A stretch of DNA of 64,000 bases, taken from contig JAPFFF010000082.1 of NCBI GenBank assembly GCA_039105265.1, positions 101,954 through 165,953 of the forward strand. The letters are read 5' to 3'. The notes below the pieces were generated by a model, which had not been told where the DNA came from, made no database searches, and saw only the letters and a list, made by a program, of their open reading frames with translations. Both the position numbers and the translations under genes were made by a program. The stretch is from Tritrichomonas musculus (lineage: Eukaryota; Parabasalia; Tritrichomonadida; Tritrichomonadidae). Position 1 is the stretch's first letter; every line of letters begins with the position of its first letter. Below are positions 1 through 12,445 of the stretch, one piece after another.

Positions 1-131
1 AATTTCGAAATCGTTTATAATTATCTTACAAAAGTGTTTGAGATTTATGTTTTATTTAACTCTGTTCACTTGTGAGAAACGTTTGAATAAGAATAATTGA
101 TATTGCGATTTAATCTTTATTGATTTTACTT
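1..131 (+). repeat. Satellite unit type B1, reference unit for numbering
   Basis: This is the first full unit and the numbering reference used throughout. Type B1 has C69, C80, T84, A90, T97, T101, GCGA at 105-108, C115 and T120. It lacks the AAGCTT hexamer found in type A. This copy also has A47 (ATTTATG); about 29 units in the window share A47, the last near 52640, and nearly all are B1. Four CpGs are present (unit bases 6, 12, 80 and 106). Palindromes within the unit are ATTTCGAAAT (2-11), ATAATTAT (17-24) and AAACGTTT (77-84), and TCAC and GTGA (66-75) form a short dyad around TT. Confidence 0.95.
2..11. other. 10-bp palindrome ATTTCGAAAT (invariant core of the unit)
   Basis: Unit bases 2-11 read ATTTCGAAAT, a perfect palindrome containing the BstBI hexamer TTCGAA. 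I saw no unit in which it is broken, including both truncated units, the 132-, 133- and 130-bp units and the diverged unit at 1966. It is the most constant landmark of the array. Whether a protein binds it is not known; it does not fit the CENP-B box consensus. Confidence 0.85.
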
Positions 132-262
132 AATTTCGAAATCGTTTATAATTATCTTACAAAAGTGTTTGAGATTTGTGTTTTATTTAACTCTGTTCAC
201 TTGTGAGAAACGTTTGAATAGGAATAATTGAGATTAAGCTTTAATTTTTACTGATTTTACTT
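132..262 (+). repeat. Satellite unit type A, representative
   Basis: Type A has G90 (GAATAGG), T97, G101, AAGC at 105-108, T115 and C120. AAGC followed by TT creates an AAGCTT (HindIII) hexamer at unit bases 105-110, absent from B1 and B2. The end of the unit holds a short direct repeat, TTTTACTGA followed by TTTTACTTA (115-132, running one base into the next unit). TTGAGATT also occurs twice, at 38-45 and 97-104. This is the commonest type between 14 and 55 kb, often in runs of three or more, where the first member has T17 and the next ones A17. Confidence 0.93.
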
Positions 263-393
263 AATTTCGAAATCGTTTATAATTATCTTACAAAAGTGTT
301 TGAGATTTGTGTTTTATTTAACTCTGTTCACTTGTGAGAAACGTTTGAATAGGAATAATTGATATTGCGATTTAATTTTTACTGATTTTACTT
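263..393 (+). repeat. Satellite unit type B2, representative
   Basis: Type B2 combines G90, as in type A, with T101 and the GCGA block of B1, and with T115 and C120 as in type A. It therefore looks like a mosaic: a B-like centre flanked by A-like sites. It usually comes just before a B1 unit, and the pair B2-B1-B1 opens the 11-unit module seen later in the window. Confidence 0.88.
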
Positions 394-655
394 AATTTCG
401 AAATCGTTTTTAATTATCTTACAAAAGTGTTTGAGATTTGTGTTTTATTTAACTCTGTTCACTTGTGAGAAACGTTTGAATAAGAATAATTGATATTGCG
501 ATTTAATCTTTATTGATTTTACTTAATTTCGAAATCGTTTTTAATTATCTTACAAAAGTGTTTGAGATTTGTGTTTTATTTAACTCTGTTCACTTGTGAG
601 AAACGTTTGAATAAGAATAATTGATATTGCGATTTAATCTTTATTGATTTTACTT

Positions 656-786
656 AATTTCGAAATCGTTTTTAATTATCTTACAAAAGTGTTTGAGATT
701 TGTGTTTTATTTAACTCTGTTCATTTGTGAGAAATGTTAGAATAAGAATAACTGAGATTAAGCTTTAATTTTTACTGATTTTACTT
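656..786 (+). repeat. Satellite unit type C, representative
   Basis: Type C has T17, T69 (CATTTG), T80, A84 (ATGTTAGAATAAG), C97 (AACTGAG), G101 and AAGC. The T80 and A84 changes remove both the CpG and the AAACGTTT palindrome at 77-84, and T69 breaks the TCAC/GTGA dyad. Type C is scattered in the left half and dominates after 55.6 kb, where it is often doubled within the 524-bp tetramer. Confidence 0.92.
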
Positions 787-917
787 AATTTCGAAATCGT
801 TTTTAATTATCTTACAAAAGTGTTTGAGATTTGTGTTTTATTTAACTCTGTTCATTTGTGAGAAACGTTTGAATAAGAATAACTGAGATTAAGCTTTAAT
901 TTTTACTGATTTTACTT
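787..917 (+). repeat. Satellite unit type D, representative
   Basis: Type D shares T69 and C97 with type C but keeps C80 and T84, so the AAACGTTT palindrome is intact. It nearly always follows a type C unit. B1-C-D is the 393-bp trimer and B1-C-C-D the 524-bp tetramer. Confidence 0.9.
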
Positions 918-1965
918 AATTTCGAAATCGTTTATAATTATCTTACAAAAGTGTTTGAGATTTGTGTTTTATTTAACTCTGTTCACTTGTGAGAAACGTT
1001 TGAATAAGAATAATTGATATTGCGATTTAATCTTTATTGATTTTACTTAATTTCGAAATCGTTTATAATTATCTTACAAAAGTGTTTGAGATTTGTGTTT
1101 TATTTAACTCTGTTCATTTGTGAGAAATGTTAGAATAAGAATAACTGAGATTAAGCTTTAATTTTTACTGATTTTACTTAATTTCGAAATCGTTTTTAAT
1201 TATCTTACAAAAGTGTTTGAGATTTGTGTTTTATTTAACTCTGTTCATTTGTGAGAAACGTTTGAATAAGAATAACTGAGATTAAGCTTTAATTTTTATT
1301 GATTTTACTTAATTTCGAAATCGTTTATAATTATCTTACAAAAGTGTTTGAGATTTGTGTTTTATTTAACTCTGTTCATTTGTGAGAAACGTTTGAATAA
1401 GAATAACTGAGATTAAGCTTTAATTTTTATTGATTTTACTTAATTTCGAAATCGTTTATAATTATCTTACAAAAGTGTTTGAGATTTGTGTTTTATTTAA
1501 CTCTGTTCATTTGTGAGAAATGTTAGATTAAGAATAATTGAGATTAAGCTTTAATTTTTACTGATTTTACTTAATTTCGAAATCGTTTATAATTATCTTA
1601 CAAAAGTGTTTGAGATTTGTGTTTTATTTAACTCTGTTCACTTGTGAGAAACGTTTGAATAGGAATAATTGAGATTAAGCTTTAATTTTTACTGATTTTA
1701 CTTAATTTCGAAATCGTTTTTAATTATCTTACAAAAGTGTTTGAGATTTGTGTTTTATTTAACTCTGTTCATTTGTGAGAAATGTTAGAATAAGAATAAC
1801 TGAGATTAAGCTTTAATTTTTACTGATTTTACTTAATTTCGAAATCGTTTATAATTATCTTACAAAAGTGTTTGAGATTTGTGTTTTATTTAACTCTGTT
1901 CATTTGTGAGAAACGTTTGAATAAGAATAACTGAGATTAAGCTTTAATTTTTACTGATTTTACTT

Positions 1966-2096
1966 AATTTCGAAATCTTTTTCATTTATCTTACAAAAGT
2001 GTTTGAGATTTGTGTTTTATTTAACTCTGTTCATTTGTGAGAAACGTTTGAATAAGAATAATTGAGATTAAGCTTTAATTTTTACTGATTTTACTT
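1966..2096 (+). repeat. Diverged satellite unit (three clustered changes)
   Basis: Unit bases 13-20 differ from every other unit by G13T, T18C and A20T, reading AAATCTTTTTCATTTATC. The change at base 13 removes one CpG. Length is still 131 bp and the rest is an ordinary D-like unit with T97. Three private changes in eight bases is unusual where most units have none, and suggests a small conversion tract or a local mutation cluster that has not spread. Confidence 0.88.
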
Positions 2097-2227
2097 AATT
2101 TCGAAATCGTTTATAATTATCTTACAAAAGTGTTTGAGATTTGTGTTTTATTTAACTCTGTTCACTTGTGAGAAACGTTTGAATAAGAATAATTGATATT
2201 GCGATTTAATCTTTATTGATTTTACTT

Positions 2228-3668
2228 AATTTCGAAATCGTTTTTAATTATCTTACAAAAGTGTTTGAGATTTGTGTTTTATTTAACTCTGTTCACTTGT
2301 GAGAAACGTTTGAATAGGAATAATTGATATTGCGATTTAATTTTTACTGATTTTACTTAATTTCGAAATCGTTTTTAATTATCTTACAAAAGTGTTTGAG
2401 ATTTGTGTTTTATTTAACTCTGTTCACTTGTGAGAAACGTTTGAATAAGAATAATTGATATTGCGATTTAATCTTTATTGATTTTACTTAATTTCGAAAT
2501 CGTTTTTAATTATCTTACAAAAGTGTTTGAGATTTGTGTTTTATTTAACTCTGTTCACTTGTGAGAAACGTTTGAATAAGAATAATTGATATTGCGATTT
2601 AATCTTTATTGATTTTACTTAATTTCGAAATCGTTTTTAATTATCTTACAAAAGTGTTTGAGATTTGTGTTTTATTTAACTCTGTTCACTTGTGTGAAAT
2701 GTTAGATTAAGAATAACTGAGATTAAGCTTTAATTTTTACTGATTTTACTTAATTTCGAAATCGTTTTTAATTATCTTACAAAAGTGTTTGAGATTTGTG
2801 TTTTATTTAACTCTGTTCACTTGTGAGAAACGTTTGAATAGGAATAATTGAGATTAAGCTTTAATTTTTACTGATTTTACTTAATTTCGAAATCGTTTAT
2901 AATTATCTTACAAAAGTGTTTGAGATTTGTGTTTTATTTAACTCTGTTCACTTGTGAGAAACGTTTGAATAGGAATAATTGAGATTAAGCTTTAATTTTT
3001 ACTGATTTTACTTAATTTCGAAATCGTTTATAATTATCTTACAAAAGTGTTTGAGATTTGTGTTTTATTTAACTCTGTTCACTTGTGAGAAACGTTTGAA
3101 TAGGAATAATTGAGATTAAGCTTTAATTTTTACTGATTTTACTTAATTTCGAAATCGTTTATAATTATCTTACAAAAGTGTTTGAGATTTGTGTTTTATT
3201 TAACTCTGTTCACTTGTGAGAAACGTTTGAATAAGAATAATTGATATTGCGATTTAATCTTTATTGATTTTACTTAATTTCGAAATCGTTTATAATTATC
3301 TTACAAAAGTGTTTGAGATTTGTGTTTTATTTAACTCTGTTCACTTGTGAGAAACGTTTGAATAGGAATAATTGAGATTAAGCTTTAATTTTTACTGATT
3401 TTACTTAATTTCGAAATCGTTTTTAATTATCTTACAAAAGTGTTTGAGATTTGTGTTTTATTTAACTCTGTTCACTTGTGAGAAACGTTTGAATAGGAAT
3501 AATTGAGATTAAGCTTTAATTTTTACTGATTTTACTTAATTTCGAAATCGTTTATAATTATCTTACAAAAGTGTTTGAGATTTGTGTTTTATTTAACTCT
3601 GTTCACTTGTGAGAAACGTTTGAATAGGAATAATTGAGATTAAGCTTTAATTTTTACTGATTTTACTT
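2228..3668 (+). repeat. 11-unit module (1,441 bp), left-region relative
   Basis: The type order from 2228 is B2-B1-B1-E-A(T17)-A-A-B1-A-A(T17), close to the 11-unit module repeated inside the 9.17-kb copies. It differs in having G47 instead of A47 in the eighth unit and a type A rather than type D unit in eleventh place. It is the nearest match to the module that I found outside 14-33 kb and may be its source or an older copy. Confidence 0.7.
2621..2751 (+). repeat. Satellite unit type E (T75), representative
   Basis: Type E has T75 (CTTGTGTGAAATG), T80, A84, T87 (GATTAAG), C97 and AAGC. T75 breaks the GTGA arm of the dyad while C69 keeps the other arm. I count 13 such units: near 2690, 10160, 10290, 11995, 12125, 15008, 17366, 18807, 22344, 24179, 26537, 27978 and 31515. 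None occurs after 31.6 kb. The spacing of the last eight (18, 11, 27, 14, 18, 11 and 27 units) exposes the 70-unit repeat. Confidence 0.9.
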
Positions 3669-3930
3669 AATTTCGAAATCGTTTATAATTATCTTACAAA
3701 AGTGTTTGAGATTTGTGTTTTATTTAACTCTGTTCACTTGTGAGAAACGTTTGAATAGGAATAATTGATATTGCGATTTAATTTTTACTGATTTTACTTA
3801 ATTTCGAAATCGTTTTTAATTATCTTACAAAAGTGTTTGAGATTTGTGTTTTATTTAACTCTGTTCACTTGTGAGAAACGTTTGAATAGGAATAATTGAT
3901 ATTGCGATTTAATTTTTACTGATTTTACTT

Positions 3931-5109
3931 AATTTCGAAATCGTTTATAATTATCTTACAAAAGTGTTTGAGATTTGTGTTTTATTTAACTCTGTTCACT
4001 TGTGAGAAACGTTTGAATAAGAATAATTGATATTGCGATTTAATCTTTATTGATTTTACTTAATTTCGAAATCGTTTTTAATTATCTTACAAAAGTGTTT
4101 GAGATTTGTGTTTTATTTAACTCTGTTCATTTGTGAGAAATGTTAGAATAAGAATAACTGAGATTAAGCTTTAATTTTTACTGATTTTACTTAATTTCGA
4201 AATCGTTTTTAATTATCTTACAAAAGTGTTTGAGATTTGTGTTTTATTTAACTCTGTTCATTTGTGAGAAACGTTTGAATAAGAATAACTGAGATTAAGC
4301 TTTAATTTTTACTGATTTTACTTAATTTCGAAATCGTTTATAATTATCTTACAAAAGTGTTTGAGATTTGTGTTTTATTTAACTCTGTTCACTTGTGAGA
4401 AACGTTTGAATAAGAATAATTGATATTGCGATTTAATCTTTATTGATTTTACTTAATTTCGAAATCGTTTTTAATTATCTTACAAAAGTGTTTGAGATTT
4501 GTGTTTTATTTAACTCTGTTCATTTGTGAGAAATGTTAGAATAAGAATAACTGAGATTAAGCTTTAATTTTTACTGATTTTACTTAATTTCGAAATCGTT
4601 TTTAATTATCTTACAAAAGTGTTTGAGATTTGTGTTTTATTTAACTCTGTTCATTTGTGAGAAACGTTTGAATAAGAATAACTGAGATTAAGCTTTAATT
4701 TTTACTGATTTTACTTAATTTCGAAATCGTTTATAATTATCTTACAAAAGTGTTTGAGATTTGTGTTTTATTTAACTCTGTTCACTTGTGAGAAACGTTT
4801 GAATAAGAATAATTGATATTGCGATTTAATCTTTATTGATTTTACTTAATTTCGAAATCGTTTATAATTATCTTACAAAAGTGTTTGAGATTTGTGTTTT
4901 ATTTAACTCTGTTCATTTGTGAGAAATGTTAGAATAAGAATAACTGAGATTAAGCTTTAATTTTTACTGATTTTACTTAATTTCGAAATCGTTTTTAATT
5001 ATCTTACAAAAGTGTTTGAGATTTGTGTTTTATTTAACTCTGTTCATTTGTGAGAAACGTTTGAATAAGAATAACTGAGATTAAGCTTTAATTTTTACTG
5101 ATTTTACTT
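3931..5109 (+). repeat. Three tandem 393-bp trimers (B1-C-D)
   Basis: Units at 3931, 4324 and 4717 are B1 with A17, each followed by C and then D, giving three full trimers of 393 bp. The C unit at 4848 has A17 while those at 4062 and 4455 have T17, so the trimers are not perfectly identical. The same trimer recurs at 34193-34978 (two copies) and 44151-45329 (three copies). Confidence 0.85.
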
Positions 5110-7860
5110 AATTTCGAAATCGTTTATAATTATCTTACAAAAGTGTTTGAGATTTGTGTTTTATTTAACTCTGTTCACTTGTGAGAAACGTTTGAATAAG
5201 AATAATTGATATTGCGATTTAATCTTTATTGATTTTACTTAATTTCGAAATCGTTTTTAATTATCTTACAAAAGTGTTTGAGATTTGTGTTTTATTTAAC
5301 TCTGTTCACTTGTGAGAAACGTTTGAATAAGAATAATTGATATTGCGATTTAATTTTTACTGATTTTACTTAATTTCGAAATCGTTTATAATTATCTTAC
5401 AAAAGTGTTTGAGATTTATGTTTTATTTAACTCTGTTCACTTGTGAGAAACGTTTGAATAAGAATAATTGATATTGCGATTTAATCTTTATTGATTTTAC
5501 TTAATTTCGAAATCGTTTATAATTATCTTACAAAAGTGTTTGAGATTTGTGTTTTATTTAACTCTGTTCACTTGTGAGAAACGTTTGAATAGGAATAATT
5601 GAGATTAAGCTTTAATTTTTACTGATTTTACTTAATTTCGAAATCGTTTATAATTATCTTACAAAAGTGTTTGAGATTTGTGTTTTATTTAACTCTGTTC
5701 ACTTGTGAGAAACGTTTGAATAGGAATAATTGATATTGCGATTTAATTTTTACTGATTTTACTTAATTTCGAAATCGTTTTTAATTATCTTACAAAAGTG
5801 TTTGAGATTTGTGTTTTATTTAACTCTGTTCACTTGTGAGAAACGTTTGAATAAGAATAATTGATATTGCGATTTAATCTTTATTGATTTTACTTAATTT
5901 CGAAATCGTTTTTAATTATCTTACAAAAGTGTTTGAGATTTGTGTTTTATTTAACTCTGTTCACTTGTGAGAAACGTTTGAATAAGAATAATTGATATTG
6001 CGATTTAATCTTTATTGATTTTACTTAATTTCGAAATCGTTTTTAATTATCTTACAAAAGTGTTTGAGATTTGTGTTTTATTTAACTCTGTTCACTTGTG
6101 AGAAACGTTTGAATAAGAATAATTGATATTGCGATTTAATCTTTATTGATTTTACTTAATTTCGAAATCGTTTATAATTATCTTACAAAAGTGTTTGAGA
6201 TTTGTGTTTTATTTAACTCTGTTCACTTGTGAGAAACGTTTGAATAGGAATAATTGAGATTAAGCTTTAATTTTTACTGATTTTACTTAATTTCGAAATC
6301 GTTTTTAATTATCTTACAAAAGTGTTTGAGATTTGTGTTTTATTTAACTCTGTTCATTTGTGAGAAATGTTAGAATAAGAATAACTGAGATTAAGCTTTA
6401 ATTTTTACTGATTTTACTTAATTTCGAAATCGTTTTTAATTATCTTACAAAAGTGTTTGAGATTTGTGTTTTATTTAACTCTGTTCATTTGTGAGAAACG
6501 TTTGAATAAGAATAACTGAGATTAAGCTTTAATTTTTACTGATTTTAATTAATTTCGAAATCGTTTATAATTATCTTACAAAAGTGTTTGAGATTTGTGT
6601 TTTATTTAACTCTGTTCACTTGTGAGAAACGTTTGAATAGGAATAATTGATATTGCGATTTAATTTTTACTGATTTTACTTAATTTCGAAATCGTTTTTA
6701 ATTATCTTACAAAAGTGTTTGAGATTTGTGTTTTATTTAACTCTGTTCACTTGTGAGAAACGTTTGAATAAGAATAATTGATATTGCGATTTAATCTTTA
6801 TTGATTTTACTTAATTTCGAAATCGTTTTTAATTATCTTACAAAAGTGTTTGAGATTTGTGTTTTATTTAACTCTGTTCACTTGTGAGAAACGTTTGAAT
6901 AGGAATAATTGATATTGCGATTTAATTTTTACTGATTTTACTTAATTTCGAAATCGTTTTTAATTATCTTACAAAAGTGTTTGAGATTTGTGTTTTATTT
7001 AACTCTGTTCACTTGTGAGAAACGTTTGAATAAGAATAATTGAGATTAAGCTTTAATTTTTACTGATTTTACTTAATTTCGAAATCGTTTATAATTATCT
7101 TACAAAAGTGTTTGAGATTTGTGTTTTATTTAACTCTGTTCACTTGTGAGAAACGTTTGAATAAGAATAATTGATATTGCGATTTAATCTTTATTGATTT
7201 TACTTAATTTCGAAATCGTTTATAATTATCTTACAAAAGTGTTTGAGATTTGTGTTTTATTTAACTCTGTTCATTTGTGAGAAATGTTAGAATAAGAATA
7301 ACTGAGATTAAGCTTTAATTTTTACTGATTTTACTTAATTTCGAAATCGTTTATAATTATCTTACAAAAGTGTTTGAGATTTGTGTTTTATTTAACTCTG
7401 TTCACTTGTGAGAAACGTTTGAATAAGAATAATTGATATTGCGATTTAATCTTTATTGATTTTACTTAATTTCGAAATCGTTTTTAATTATCTTACAAAA
7501 GTGTTTGAGATTTGTGTTTTATTTAACTCTGTTCACTTGTGAGAAACGTTTGAATAGGAATAATTGAGATTAAGCTTTAATTTTTACTGATTTTACTTAA
7601 TTTCGAAATCGTTTATAATTATCTTACAAAAGTGTTTGAGATTTGTGTTTTATTTAACTCTGTTCACTTGTGAGAAACGTTTGAATAGGAATAATTGATA
7701 TTGCGATTTAATCTTTATTGATTTTACTTAATTTCGAAATCGTTTTTAATTATCTTACAAAAGTGTTTGAGATTTGTGTTTTATTTAACTCTGTTCACTT
7801 GTGAGAAACGTTTGAATAGGAATAATTGAGATTAAGCTTTAATTTTTACTGATTTTACTT

Positions 7861-8774
7861 AATTTCGAAATCGTTTATAATTATCTTACAAAAGTGTTTG
7901 AGATTTATGTTTTATTTAACTCTGTTCACTTGTGAGAAACGTTTGAATAAGAATAATTGATATTGCGATTTAATCTTTATTGATTTTACTTAATTTCGAA
8001 ATCGTTTATAATTATCTTACAAAAGTGTTTGAGATTTGTGTTTTATTTAACTCTGTTCACTTGTGAGAAACGTTTGAATAGGAATAATTGAGATTAAGCT
8101 TTAATTTTTACTGATTTTACTTAATTTCGAAATCGTTTATAATTATCTTACAAAAGTGTTTGAGATTTGTGTTTTATTTAACTCTGTTCACTTGTGAGAA
8201 ACGTTTGAATAGGAATAATTGATATTGCGATTTAATTTTTACTGATTTTACTTAATTTCGAAATCGTTTTTAATTATCTTACAAAAGTGTTTGAGATTTG
8301 TGTTTTATTTAACTCTGTTCACTTGTGAGAAACGTTTGAATAAGAATAATTGATATTGCGATTTAATCTTTATTGATTTTACTTAATTTCGAAATCGTTT
8401 TTAATTATCTTACAAAAGTGTTTGAGATTTGTGTTTTATTTAACTCTGTTCACTTGTGAGAAACGTTTGAATAAGAATAATTGATATTGCGATTTAATCT
8501 TTATTGATTTTACTTAATTTCGAAATCGTTTTTAATTATCTTACAAAAGTGTTTGAGATTTGTGTTTTATTTAACTCTGTTCATTTGTGAGAAATGTTAG
8601 AATAAGAATAACTGAGATTAAGCTTTAATTTTTACTGATTTTACTTAATTTCGAAATCGTTTTTAATTATCTTACAAAAGTGTTTGAGATTTGTGTTTTA
8701 TTTAACTCTGTTCATTTGTGAGAAACGTTTGAATAAGAATAACTGAGATTAAGCTTTAATTTTTACTGATTTTA
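7861..8774 (+). repeat. Right copy of the roughly 0.9-kb duplicated stretch
   Basis: Same order and sequence as bases 1-914. Just downstream the two copies part: this copy has A129 at 8775, and its next B1 unit has T115/C120 where the left copy has C115/T120. A similar but not identical order begins near 5372 with another A47 unit, so this may be one of at least three related blocks in the left region. Confidence 0.85.
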
Positions 8775-11700
8775 ATTAATTTCGAAATCGTTTATAATTA
8801 TCTTACAAAAGTGTTTGAGATTTGTGTTTTATTTAACTCTGTTCACTTGTGAGAAACGTTTGAATAAGAATAATTGATATTGCGATTTAATTTTTACTGA
8901 TTTTACTTAATTTCGAAATCGTTTATAATTATCTTACAAAAGTGTTTGAGATTTATGTTTTATTTAACTCTGTTCACTTGTGAGAAACGTTTGAATAAGA
9001 ATAATTGATATTGCGATTTAATCTTTATTGATTTTACTTAATTTCGAAATCGTTTTTAATTATCTTACAAAAGTGTTTGAGATTTGTGTTTTATTTAACT
9101 CTGTTCACTTGTGAGAAACGTTTGAATAAGAATAATTGAGATTAAGCTTTAATTTTTACTGATTTTACTTAATTTCGAAATCGTTTTTAATTATCTTACA
9201 AAAGTGTTTGAGATTTGTGTTTTATTTAACTCTGTTCACTTGTGAGAAACGTTTGAATAAGAATAATTGATATTGCGATTTAATCTTTATTGATTTTACT
9301 TAATTTCGAAATCGTTTTTAATTATCTTACAAAAGTGTTTGAGATTTGTGTTTTATTTAACTCTGTTCACTTGTGAGAAATGTTAGAATAAGAATAACTG
9401 AGATTAAGCTTTAATTTTTACTGATTTTACTTAATTTCGAAATCGTTTTTAATTATCTTACAAAAGTGTTTGAGATTTGTGTTTTATTTAACTCTGTTCA
9501 TTTGTGAGAAACGTTTGAATAAGAATAACTGAGATTAAGCTTTAATTTTTATTGATTTTACTTAATTTCGAAATCGTTTATAATTATCTTACAAAAGTGT
9601 TTGAGATTTGTGTTTTATTTAACTCTGTTCACTTGTGAGAAACGTTTGAATAGGAATAATTGAGATTAAGCTTTAATTTTTACTGATTTTACTTAATTTC
9701 GAAATCGTTTATAATTATCTTACAAAAGTGTTTGAGATTTGTGTTTTATTTAACTCTGTTCACTTGTGAGAAACGTTTGAATAAGAATAATTGATATTGC
9801 GATTTAATCTTTATTGATTTTACTTAATTTCGAAATCGTTTTTAATTATCTTACAAAAGTGTTTGAGATTTGTGTTTTATTTAACTCTGTTCACTTGTGA
9901 GAAACGTTTGAATAGGAATAATTGATATTGCGATTTAATTTTTACTGATTTTACTTAATTTCGAAATCGTTTATAATTATCTTACAAAAGTGTTTGAGAT
10001 TTGTGTTTTATTTAACTCTGTTCACTTGTGAGAAACGTTTGAATAAGAATAATTGATATTGCGATTTAATCTTTATTGATTTTACTTAATTTCGAAATCG
10101 TTTTTAATTATCTTACAAAAGTGTTTGAGATTTGTGTTTTATTTAACTCTGTTCACTTGTGTGAAATGTTAGATTAAGAATAACTGAGATTAAGCTTTAA
10201 TTTTTACTGATTTTACTTAATTTCGAAATCGTTTTTAATTATCTTACAAAAGTGTTTGAGATTTGTGTTTTATTTAACTCTGTTCACTTGTGTGAAATGT
10301 TAGATTAAGAATAACTGAGATTAAGCTTTAATTTTTACTGATTTTACTTAATTTCGAAATCGTTTATAATTATCTTACAAAAGTGTTTGAGATTTGTGTT
10401 TTATTTAACTCTGTTCACTTGTGAGAAACGTTTGAATAAGAATAATTGATATTGCGATTTAATTTTTACTGATTTTACTTAATTTCGAAATCGTTTTTAA
10501 TTATCTTACAAAAGTGTTTGAGATTTGTGTTTTATTTAACTCTGTTCATTTGTGAGAAACGTTTGAATAAGAATAACTGAGATTAAGCTTTAATTTTTAC
10601 TGATTTTACTTAATTTCGAAATCGTTTATAATTATCTTACAAAAGTGTTTGAGATTTGTGTTTTATTTAACTCTGTTCACTTGTGAGAAACGTTTGAATA
10701 AGAATAATTGATATTGCGATTTAATTTTTACTGATTTTACTTAATTTCGAAATCGTTTATAATTATCTTACAAAAGTGTTTGAGATTTGTGTTTTATTTA
10801 ACTCTGTTCACTTGTGAGAAACGTTTGAATAAGAATAATTGATATTGCGATTTAATCTTTATTGATTTTACTTAATTTCGAAATCGTTTTTAATTATCTT
10901 ACAAAAGTGTTTGAGATTTGTGTTTTATTTAACTCTGTTCACTTGTGAGAAACGTTTGAATAGGAATAATTGAGATTAAGCTTTAATTTTTACTGATTTT
11001 ACTTAATTTCGAAATCGTTTATAATTATCTTACAAAAGTGTTTGAGATTTGTGTTTTATTTAACTCTGTTCACTTGTGAGAAACGTTTGAATAGGAATAA
11101 TTGATATTGCGATTTAATTTTTACTGATTTTACTTAATTTCGAAATCGTTTTTAATTATCTTACAAAAGTGTTTGAGATTTGTGTTTTATTTAACTCTGT
11201 TCACTTGTGAGAAACGTTTGAATAAGAATAATTGATATTGCGATTTAATCTTTATTGATTTTACTTAATTTCGAAATCGTTTTTAATTATCTTACAAAAG
11301 TGTTTGAGATTTGTGTTTTATTTAACTCTGTTCACTTGTGAGAAATGTTAGATTAAGAATAATTGAGATTAAGCTTTAATTTTTACTGATTTTACTTAAT
11401 TTCGAAATCGTTTTTAATTATCTTACAAAAGTGTTTGAGATTTGTGTTTTATTTAACTCTGTTCACTTGTGAGAAACGTTTGAATAGGAATAATTGAGAT
11501 TAAGCTTTAATTTTTACTGATTTTACTTAATTTCGAAATCGTTTATAATTATCTTACAAAAGTGTTTGAGATTTGTGTTTTATTTAACTCTGTTCACTTG
11601 TGAGAAACGTTTGAATAAGAATAATTGATATTGCGATTTAATCTTTATTGATTTTACTTAATTTCGAAATCGTTTTTAATTATCTTACAAAAGTGTTTGA

Positions 11701-12445
11701 GATTTGTGTTTTATTTAACTCTGTTCACTTGTGAGAAACGTTTGAATAGGAATAATTGATATTGCGATTTAATTTTTACTGATTTTACTTAATTTCGAAA
11801 TCGTTTTTAATTATCTTACAAAAGTGTTTGAGATTTGTGTTTTATTTAACTCTGTTCACTTGTGAGAAACGTTTGAATAAGAATAATTGATATTGCGATT
11901 TAATCTTTATTGATTTTACTTAATTTCGAAATCGTTTTTAATTATCTTACAAAAGTGTTTGAGATTTGTGTTTTATTTAACTCTGTTCACTTGTGTGAAA
12001 TGTTAGATTAAGAATAACTGAGATTAAGCTTTAATTTTTACTGATTTTACTTAATTTCGAAATCGTTTTTAATTATCTTACAAAAGTGTTTGAGATTTGT
12101 GTTTTATTTAACTCTGTTCACTTGTGTGAAATGTTAGATTAAGAATAACTGAGATTAAGCTTTAATTTTTACTGATTTTACTTAATTTCGAAATCGTTTA
12201 TAATTATCTTACAAAAGTGTTTGAGATTTGTGTTTTATTTAACTCTGTTCATTTGTGAGAAACGTTTGAATAAGAATAACTGAGATTAAGCTTTAATTTT
12301 TACTGATTTTAATTAATTTCGAAATCGTTTATAATTATCTTACAAAAGTGTTTGAGATTTGTGTTTTATTTAACTCTGTTCATTTGTGAGAAACGTTTGA
12401 ATAAGAATAACTGAGATTAAGCTTTAATTTTTACTGATTTTAATT

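Larger units (their letters stand above)
1..914 (+). repeat. Left copy of a roughly 0.9-kb duplicated stretch
   Basis: Bases 1-914 match 7861-8774 line by line, an offset of 7,860 bases or exactly 60 units. They carry the type order B1(A47)-A-B2-B1-B1-C-D. The match ends at base 915, where the right copy has A129. The true left end cannot be seen because the window starts here. Confidence 0.88.

Noticed and set aside
59-85. RNA polymerase III box A/B or a tRNA-derived repeat
   Set aside because: GTTCACTTG only loosely resembles a B box, no A box lies at a suitable distance, and the unit does not fold like a tRNA.
1-131. CENP-B box
   Set aside because: TTCGAAATCGTTTATAAT starts like the box (TTCG), but the required A and CGGG positions do not match on either strand.
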